DNA from: Leadbettera azotonutricia ZAS-9 | Lineage (GTDB): Bacteria; Spirochaetota; Spirochaetia; Treponematales; Breznakiellaceae | DNA length: 64,000 nt | NCBI RefSeq assembly: GCF_000214355.1 | Contig: NC_015577.1 | Span: forward strand, 2,471,389-2,535,388 | Direction of reading: 5' to 3' | Notes under the pieces: model-generated | The model's input: the letters and a program-made list of their open reading frames with translations, nothing else | The model's database searches: none | Told to the model about the DNA's origin: nothing | Made by a program: the position numbers and the translations under genes | Part shown: positions 55,946 through 62,008 of the stretch, one piece after another | Position numbering within the stretch: position 1 is the first letter of the stretch | Layout of the letters: each line of letters starts with the position of its first letter

Positions 55946-56530
55946 GATCCGGCGCAAGTGATCCAGCAGTCCGGCCCAAAATGATCCACCTATACGGAAA
56001 GTGATCCGCAAGCAAAAACGACCATCCTAAAATATGACTTGCGTCCATAGGCCGTAGTTTCTATTCCGTGAAGTACATCCGCTTGCCTGAATTGCTGGAT
56101 GACCTTGCCGTTGCGCGGGGCGAAGGGGTGTTTCCCAAAATAATACAGGTTTATAAAAAAAACGACCTGCTCATTCTGGACAAATGGCTGTTGACCCCCC
56201 TTTCTGAAACTGAAAGCCGGGACCTTCTTGAAGTAGTTGAGTCCCGCTGTTCCAATAATTCCACCATATTCACAAGCCAGGTAGAACCAGGCGGCTGGCA
56301 TGGAAAGATTGGCTCTGTTCCCATTGCTGACGCTATTCTCGACCGGACAGTTCATAATTCTTATACCGTCAATATCCGGGGAGAAAAATCTATGCGTAAA
56401 CGCAAGAGTGTCATTTAATAATTCGCGATTTAAAATGGTCTCCGGGGTGGATCTCATCCCGGAGACCTGGATCATCTTTTTCCGTGCTCGTGGATCACAT
56501 GGACCGGACTGTTGGGTCATTTCGACCGTA
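55946..56530 (+). mobile_element. Remnant of an IS21-family element
   Basis: The ends at 55946-55987 and 56492-56530 are degenerate inverted repeats: the reverse complement of the left end and the right end both start GGATCA and share CCGGACTG, followed by similar TGG(A/G)TCA sequence. Between them only the 3' part of istB remains; istA is gone. The element is about 585 bases and cannot move by itself. It lies just upstream of the yhcH remnant and near the truncated otnK, and may have driven rearrangement there. Confidence 0.6.
56038..56418 (+). pseudogene. istB: IstB-type IS21 helper ATPase, 5'-truncated
   Basis: The readable frame from 56038 to the stop at 56418 carries the C-terminal half of IstB: YSVKYIRLPELLDDLAVARGEG, LLILDKWLLTPL (Walker B region), DLLEVVESRC, STIFTSQ, ADAILDRTVHN and a MRKR end. 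The N-terminal Walker A part is missing, and a stop codon (56035) lies directly upstream in frame. It can no longer act as transposition helper. Confidence 0.8.
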
Positions 56531-56790
56531 GTTTACATCTCTTTAGAATTAATATGTCAAGAATATCTTTTATTAGTGAAATGTCAAGGTTAAAACTCTC
56601 AGTTACTAAAAAATGAAATACACAAAGGGCAGAAATGGTTACCCCTTAAGTATATATGCAGTAAAATTGTTCATGGAGTTTTGAAGGTTAAACGGAACCA
56701 TGTTTCAATAGTCTCCTTTGGTAGGTAGCCGTTTTTTGTTTTACTGCATATATTAAAGTTCCTGCCCTTGGCGAATTTGCTGCAGTAGAA
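56419..56790. other. Intergenic stretch with IS end and inverted repeats
   Basis: This 372-base gap contains the right end of the IS21 remnant (to 56530). After an AT-rich spacer it holds an inverted repeat: TTAAGTATATATGCAGTAAAA (56646-56666, given here as the arm positions) and its near reverse complement at 56739-56756, about 72 bases apart. I see no gene. Confidence 0.5.
56643..56660. repeat. 18-base repeat, copy 2, and left arm of an inverted repeat
   Basis: CCCTTAAGTATATATGCA differs at one base from copy 1 at 55418-55435. Its right part, with the following GTAAAA, is also found inverted at 56739-56756 (TTTTACTGCATATATTAA). The inverted pair could form a stem around a 72-base loop. Confidence 0.45.
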
Positions 56791-57451
56791 TTACCCCTTT
56801 GAAGCAGCAAGATAAGAAATAATATTAACCAGACTGTTTTCAGAGCCGAAGGCCCCTGATTTGGTAACAAATGTCATCTTTTTTGCCCTTGCCTTCAGCA
56901 TTGGCTAATACTATGCCCGGTTCTATCTCGGTAAGGGGAACGAGGTGATCCAGGCTGAGCATATCCATGAGCGAAAGGAGGGTGTCGCCTCCAAAAATGG
57001 AAACATTGAGTTCGCCCTGACCTTCCATTATTGAAGCTGCAAATTGAGCTAGGCCTCTGGCTATTTTGCCGGCAGATGCATCGGCTTTTTCCCTGGGGAG
57101 ACCCCCATTAGTACAGACTATGCAGGATTTATCATTTTTCAAATGGGTTCGTACTTTCAGTACCAATTCTTTGGCTTCCTTTGTATCAGCCCAGGAATTA
57201 ATAAGTTTAGTGGAAGAAATTTTTTCGAGGAGTATACCACTTGAAGCAGCCTTTTCAATTTGTCCAACTGAAACAGGGTGGAGGCTTCCGGAGATTGCAA
57301 GCAGTGGCAGATTTGGGATGAGGCTGCGTATATCAAAACCCTCACTGCTGGCAAGGGGCAGCAGCGATATGAGTTCCCGGGCAAACCCGGCGCAGCCCGC
57401 GCTTGCTTTGAGGAGACCTTCTGTTCCCAGCAAATTACCAATGATATCCAT
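56791..57451 (-). pseudogene. Four-carbon acid sugar kinase (OtnK/DtnK, DUF1537), truncated and frameshifted
   Basis: The fragment holds the C-terminal nucleotide-binding domain of the DUF1537 kinases that phosphorylate four-carbon sugar acids such as threonate and erythronate. It has LLAISGSLHPVSVGQIEKA, FGGDTLLSLMDML, and a final TKSGAFGSENSLV. The last motif is in another frame: the T6 run at 56879-56884 (A6 on the coding strand) has one base too many, so the reading frame stops at 56840. The N-terminal substrate domain (about 200 residues) is absent. At 57449-57452 the sequence joins the divergent DUF2088 gene at a CCATGG site. Non-functional as a kinase. Confidence 0.75.
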
Positions 57452-58685
57452 GGCACTGTTGTCTTTGCAGCTTTTTGATCCTTACAAGATCGATGTAAAC
57501 CGCATCCCCGAGGCTATTTTTACTGAATTATCCCAACCCTGTATTGCAGCTCGTATTAAGCCGGGTATGAAAGTTGCCATTACCTGCGGCAGCCAGGGAA
57601 TCAGCAACATTGCCCTTATCACAAAAAATATTGTGGATTTTGTAAAATCGAAGGGTGCCTATCTTTTTATCATTCCGGCCATGGGGAGTCATGGAGGGGC
57701 TACTGCCGAAGGCCAAAGAGCCCTCATCGAAGGTTACAGCGTTACCGAAGGCTTTGTGGGCTGCCCCATTGTCTCATCCATGGAAACCGTGGTCATAGGA
57801 AAAAGCGAAGAAGGCCACGAGGTGCGCATAGACCGCAATGCTGCGGAGGCCGATGCTATTATCGTGTCGGGCAGAATAAAACCCCATACGGATTTCAGGG
57901 GAACTTACGAAAGCGGTCTCATGAAGATGATGACCATAGGTCTCGGAAAAAGGGAAGGTGCCGATATTTGCCACGAAAAGGGTTTTGGTCACATGCATCA
58001 CATGGTACCCCTCTTTGCCCGCTGCATACTTAAAAATGCCCCCATAGCCCTGGGTCTGGGGATCATGGAAAATGCCTATTACGAAACCTGCAAAATAACG
58101 GCCCTCGAACCTGAAGAATTCGAAGCACAGGAACCCATCCTGCTCGAAGAGGCCAGGTCCCACCTGCCCATTATCCAGTTTGATTCAACTGACGTACTCG
58201 TGGTAGACCGCATAGGTAAAGATATTTCCGGTGATGGTATGGATCCCAATATAACCGGGGCAAGCCCCTGTTCCCCCCATATCACCGGGGGCATCAAGGC
58301 TCAGCGTACGGTCATCCTTGATCTGACTACTGCAACCCATGGAGCTGCCTTCGGCATCGGGGCTACCCACACCATCACAAGACGCCTCTTTAACAAAATT
58401 GATTACGAAGCCACGTACATCAATGCAATTACCTGCACGGTGCTGGACTTTGTGCGCATACCCTTAATTCTGGACACTGACCGCGAGGCTATCCAGCTTG
58501 CGGTAAGAACCTGTAACGGTATCGATAAACAGCAGCCCCGCATTGTCCGTGTTGCCGACCGCGTTCATACCCACGAAATTTGGATCTCCGAAGGGATGAA
58601 AGAAGAAGCGGAAAAAAATCCTCATCTTGAAATTCTCTCCCCTCCCGAGGCATGTTCTTTTGACAAGGATGGTAATTTATGGTAA
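57450..58685 (+). CDS. LarA/DUF2088-family protein, probable four-carbon acid metabolism
   Basis: The 411-residue protein resembles the nickel-pincer lactate racemase superfamily: IKPGMKVAITCGSQGI, IPAMGSHGGATAEGQ and GRIKPHTDFRG with GLMKMMTIGLGKREGA. It differs from the LarA at 38871 and is the type often found with PdxA2 and OtnK. I start it at ATG 57450; sequence upstream in the same frame is antisense to the otnK remnant. There is no clear ribosome-binding site before 57450, and the first few residues (MALLSLQ) may be altered by a rearrangement. It overlaps pdxA2 by seven bases. Confidence 0.7.
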   Translation: MALLSLQLFDPYKIDVNRIPEAIFTELSQPCIAARIKPGMKVAITCGSQGISNIALITKNIVDFVKSKGAYLFIIPAMGSHGGATAEGQRALIEGYSVTEGFVGCPIVSSMETVVIGKSEEGHEVRIDRNAAEADAIIVSGRIKPHTDFRGTYESGLMKMMTIGLGKREGADICHEKGFGHMHHMVPLFARCILKNAPIALGLGIMENAYYETCKITALEPEEFEAQEPILLEEARSHLPIIQFDSTDVLVVDRIGKDISGDGMDPNITGASPCSPHITGGIKAQRTVILDLTTATHGAAFGIGATHTITRRLFNKIDYEATYINAITCTVLDFVRIPLILDTDREAIQLAVRTCNGIDKQQPRIVRVADRVHTHEIWISEGMKEEAEKNPHLEILSPPEACSFDKDGNLW

Positions 58686-59740
58686 ACAGCAATAATCCAA
58701 GACCTTATATAGGCATTACCCTGGGAGATCCCACAGGCATAGGGCTTGAAATTGCCATTAAAGCCCTTTCTCATAATGATATTTACGATAAGTGCATTCC
58801 TGTGCTTATTGGGGACACTCCGGTAATCGAAGATGCACTAAAAGTAACAAATATAACATTTACACTTAATAAAATTTCATCAATAAATGGGACTCAGAGC
58901 AAACCAGGCACAGTGGATTATTACCCATGCGGTATTATTATCCAAAAGGGCGACTATGCTTTTGGGGCTCTGGGTAAAAAATCAGGAGAAGCTGCCTTTC
59001 AATATGTAATTAAAGGGATCGATCTTGCCCTGAAAGGTGAAATCGCAGCTATTGTTACTAATCCCATCAACAAGGAAGCAATACACCTTGCGGGTCATGA
59101 CTTTGCAGGACACACGGAAATTCTTGCCCATTATACCAACACTGAAGATTACGGCATGCTCCTCAGCGCCGGGGGCAGTACGGGTCTCAATGTAATTCAC
59201 GTTACCACCCATGTTTCCATGCGCCAGGCCTGTGATCTGATCACCGAGAAACGCGTTCTCAGGGTGATACGCCTTGCAGACGAAGCTTTAAAAATGATGG
59301 GTAAAGAAAGGCCCCGGATTGCGGTGGCGGGCCTTAATGCCCACGCTTCCGAAAACGGACTTTTTGGGAGAAAGGAAGAGGAAAGCATTATTCCTGCAAT
59401 TAAGAAAGCCAAAGAAGAAGGCCTTGATGTTACAGGCCCTGTGCCTCCGGATACGGTTTTTGTAAAAACTCTGGGAGGAGCTTTCGATATAGTTGTAGCC
59501 ATGTACCATGACCAGAGCCATATCCCCCTGAAGCTTTACGGATTTAAAATGGATCCTGTTACGGGGCGCTTTTCCCAGGTCAGCGGTATTAATACCACTA
59601 TCGGCCTTCCCATCATCAGGACTTCCGTGGATCATGGTACTGCCTTTGACAAGGCCGGCAAAAACGAAGCCAACGAGGAAAGCCTTCTTGATGCTATAGC
59701 TATGGCTGTAACAATTGCTAAAAACAGGAAAAACATATAG
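58679..59740 (+). CDS. pdxA2: PdxA2-type dehydrogenase (4-phospho-D-threonate/erythronate dehydrogenase)
   Basis: This 353-residue protein belongs to the PdxA family: GITLGDPTGIGLEI (N-terminus), PINKEAIHLAGHDFAGHTE (first metal His), GLNAHASENGLFG (second), and AMYHDQSHIPLKL (third). All metal ligands are present. The 'HASENGLFG' form and the company of an OtnK-type kinase remnant point to PdxA2, which oxidises a 4-phosphorylated four-carbon sugar acid to give dihydroxyacetone phosphate and CO2, not to vitamin B6 synthesis. No kinase is intact here, so the pathway would need one elsewhere. Confidence 0.8.
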   Translation: MVNSNNPRPYIGITLGDPTGIGLEIAIKALSHNDIYDKCIPVLIGDTPVIEDALKVTNITFTLNKISSINGTQSKPGTVDYYPCGIIIQKGDYAFGALGKKSGEAAFQYVIKGIDLALKGEIAAIVTNPINKEAIHLAGHDFAGHTEILAHYTNTEDYGMLLSAGGSTGLNVIHVTTHVSMRQACDLITEKRVLRVIRLADEALKMMGKERPRIAVAGLNAHASENGLFGRKEEESIIPAIKKAKEEGLDVTGPVPPDTVFVKTLGGAFDIVVAMYHDQSHIPLKLYGFKMDPVTGRFSQVSGINTTIGLPIIRTSVDHGTAFDKAGKNEANEESLLDAIAMAVTIAKNRKNI

Positions 59741-59751
59741 AATATCCTCTA

Positions 59752-60552
59752 ATGGATAAAACAAAATCAAAACAAACCAGTGAGGGTATCAAAAAGAACC
59801 AGTCTCTTCGCAAGGCCCTGCAAATTCTGGAGGGCATGACCAAGATTCAAACCCCGGCCCGGCTTCAGGATATTGCCAAAAGCCTCAAAATGCCCCAGAG
59901 TACCCTGCTGCGTTTCCTTAATACCTTTATTGATTTTGACTATATGGAGCAGGATCCCGCTACTTCCTGCTATTACCTTACCCTGAAATTGGCCGATCTG
60001 GGGTTGCGAACCCAGGAAAACTTTCCCTTCCAGAGTTCCCTTACCAAATACGTTAAACAGGCGGCCCATACCTTTAATGAATCCGCTTCCCTCTGCATCG
60101 AAAAAGACATGCAGATGCTCTATATTGCTACCGAAGAGGGGCCGGGGCGTATGCTCCAGACCCTGCACCGGATCGGGCATATTGCACCTATGCATGCCAC
60201 AGGAGTGGGGAAACTCCATTTACTCAATTATTCAGAGGCCCAGCTTGGGGAGCTTGAAAAAAAACGTGGGCTTCAAAAATATACCGCCCATACCATAACT
60301 ACGCTTGAAGCCCTTAAAAAAGAAATTACCTGGATACGAAAAGCAGGCTATGCGTTTGATAACGAAGAATGTGAAGTCGGGGTGAAGTGCATTGCGGTGC
60401 CGGTAAAAAACTTCCAAAACCAGGTTGTGGCGGGGATCAGTGTTTCCGCGCCAATTACCCGGTTGGACAAGGAAAAAACAGAGGCTATCGTCCGCTTCCT
60501 CAAGGAAATCAGCCTTAAAGCCTCTCGGGAAATGGGCTGTACCCAGGCTTAA
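59752..60552 (+). CDS. IclR-family transcriptional regulator
   Basis: The 266-residue regulator has an N-terminal winged helix-turn-helix (RLQDIAKSLKMPQSTLLRFL, about residues 35-55) and the IclR effector domain (MHATGVGKLHLL, AFDNEECEVGVKCIAVPV). IclR regulators respond to small acids such as glyoxylate or sugar acids, commonly as repressors. It is 11 bases after pdxA2. A site close to the E. coli IclR consensus lies at 51015-51029, in front of the FAD oxidoreductase series. I infer that this protein controls both arms of the island. Confidence 0.88.
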   Translation: MDKTKSKQTSEGIKKNQSLRKALQILEGMTKIQTPARLQDIAKSLKMPQSTLLRFLNTFIDFDYMEQDPATSCYYLTLKLADLGLRTQENFPFQSSLTKYVKQAAHTFNESASLCIEKDMQMLYIATEEGPGRMLQTLHRIGHIAPMHATGVGKLHLLNYSEAQLGELEKKRGLQKYTAHTITTLEALKKEITWIRKAGYAFDNEECEVGVKCIAVPVKNFQNQVVAGISVSAPITRLDKEKTEAIVRFLKEISLKASREMGCTQA

Positions 60553-61301
60553 TCTTTCTGTTCTGATCCCCTGTAAAGCGTGGATTCAAGAGCTGCTTCA
60601 ATAACTTTGTGCACCTGATCAGCCAAAATGGTTTTTCTTTCGGCGTGGGGCATGCCCTCAGTGGCAATGGGTTCATTAAAAACAATATGCACCGGAACAG
60701 GCCTGACCCTGCCTTTTTCTTCGAACACTTCATAGCTCCCCGCAATGGCCATGGGAACAATGGAAACCCCCGAGGATGTGGCAAGCTTAAAAGCCCCCGG
60801 ACGGAAAGGCTGAAGCCCTTTTCCCCTTGAACGGTGGCCTTCGGGGAAAACGAGCATATTGGCCCCGTTTTTGAGCCGCTTTATTCCTTCATTGATGGTT
60901 TTTAGCGCTTTGCGGGGCTGTTTCCTATCAATAAAAAGCCCGCCCAGCAAAAAGATCCACATATCAATAAAGGGGATAAGGATAAGTTCTTTCTTGGCTA
61001 TAAAACCAAAGGGCCGCCCTATATAGGCAAGGGCAAGCATGATATCGAAGATGCCGACATGATTGCTCACAAAGCAGACCCCGCCTTTCCTGGGGATGTT
61101 TTCCCTGCCGGATACAGTGATTTCGCAGCCTGTGAGGGCAATGATCCAATAAGCCCAAAGCTGGGCTATTTTGTAGATCACCCAGGACATGGGCTTGCGA
61201 AGCCCCACAAGGCTCAGGATAAAAGCCACTATACCGAATGGGATAAAACAAATCATGATGAAACCTGTCGCGGCAAATACCAAAATTGTTCTAATCATCA
61301 A
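60549..61301 (-). CDS. plsC: 1-acyl-sn-glycerol-3-phosphate acyltransferase
   Basis: The 250-residue membrane acyltransferase has the catalytic motif NHVGIFD (H-x4-D, about residue 80), FIDRKQPRKAL, and FPEGHRSRG (about 150), all typical of PlsC, which makes phosphatidic acid. N-terminal hydrophobic segments anchor it to the membrane. It converges with the iclR gene; the two stop codons share a TTAA, so the genes overlap by four bases. The HAD gene lies just upstream, six bases away. Confidence 0.92.
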   Translation of the reverse strand: MMIRTILVFAATGFIMICFIPFGIVAFILSLVGLRKPMSWVIYKIAQLWAYWIIALTGCEITVSGRENIPRKGGVCFVSNHVGIFDIMLALAYIGRPFGFIAKKELILIPFIDMWIFLLGGLFIDRKQPRKALKTINEGIKRLKNGANMLVFPEGHRSRGKGLQPFRPGAFKLATSSGVSIVPMAIAGSYEVFEEKGRVRPVPVHIVFNEPIATEGMPHAERKTILADQVHKVIEAALESTLYRGSEQKD

Positions 61302-61307
61302 TACCCC

Positions 61308-61922
61308 CTAAACTGTTACACCCAGTCCTGCCAGCTGGATTTTGGCTATTTCCGGATTCTGCCATAAAAAGGCATTAATTTTAAGCTCCTTTGCTTTTTC
61401 AACATTCACAAGTATATCGTCAAAGAAAACTGTTTCGCCGCTCTTGCACCCCAGCTCCGAAAGGAGCTTGCGGTAAATTGCCTCCTCGGGCTTTATGGCT
61501 TTTACTTCGCAGGAAAAAATCCCCACATGGGGAAGGCTGAATACAGGAATAGCTTCCCTTGCCCATGAAAGAAAGTCATAGGGCATATTGGAGAGTATTG
61601 CTATTTTGTATCCCGCCTTTTTCAGATCCTCCATGAGTTTCAACGTGCCGGGATTGATGCGCTTCCAGCTGTGCATGTCGATTTCGTTGATTTTATTAAG
61701 CGTCGTCTCGTCCGCATTAACCCCGAGGCTTTGCAAAACCTTCCCGTAATACTGGGGGCCCGAACAAGTCCCCCTGTCGTATTCGCCCCGCATTTTCCAG
61801 ACAACCGGCTCCAGGATTTCGCGTTTAACCCCGGCCATGGCCGCAATCTCGTCCATCACCCCGTGATCAGGGGCAAAGGAAATAACCTTGCCGTAATCAA
61901 ATACCACTGCTTTAACAGGCAT
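61308..61922 (-). CDS. HAD-superfamily hydrolase
   Basis: The 204-residue protein has HAD motif I VVFDYGKV, motif II ILSN, the Lys in KAIKPEEAIYRKLL, and motif IV FFDDILVNVEKAKEL. Motif I has Gly where many HAD phosphatases have the second Asp, as in the YihX-like and epoxide-hydrolase-like branch; it is probably still a small-molecule phosphatase. It sits between mfd and plsC on the minus strand, after a long hairpin at 61940-61991. Confidence 0.8.
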   Translation of the reverse strand: MPVKAVVFDYGKVISFAPDHGVMDEIAAMAGVKREILEPVVWKMRGEYDRGTCSGPQYYGKVLQSLGVNADETTLNKINEIDMHSWKRINPGTLKLMEDLKKAGYKIAILSNMPYDFLSWAREAIPVFSLPHVGIFSCEVKAIKPEEAIYRKLLSELGCKSGETVFFDDILVNVEKAKELKINAFLWQNPEIAKIQLAGLGVTV

Positions 61923-61939
61923 TTTTAAAGTCTCCTTTA

Positions 61940-61991
61940 ACTGCGCTTATCTCTGCAGTTTTTAATTAAAAAAAGCAGAGATGGGCGCAGT
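61940..61991. repeat. Long near-perfect hairpin between mfd and the HAD gene
   Basis: Arms ACTGCGCTTATCTCTGC (61940-61956) and GCAGAGATGGGCGCAGT (61975-61991) pair with two or three mismatches. The loop contains complementary T and A runs (TTTTTAATTAAAAAAA), which can extend the stem. It may act as a bidirectional terminator. On the minus strand no U tract follows the stem, so classical termination for mfd is uncertain. Confidence 0.55.
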
Positions 61992-62008
61992 TCAAAATTC
62001 GCGGCTTT

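Noticed and set aside
55689-55961. Plus-strand open frame over the yhcH remnant
   Set aside because: It is antisense to recognisable DUF386 motifs and has no family likeness of its own.
57066-57449. Upstream extension of the DUF2088 frame
   Set aside because: This part is antisense to the otnK C-terminal domain, which has clear conserved motifs; the DUF2088 family likeness begins only after 57450.
61940-61991. Hairpin considered a classical rho-independent terminator of mfd
   Set aside because: No U tract follows the stem on the mfd strand; kept only as a hairpin of uncertain role.
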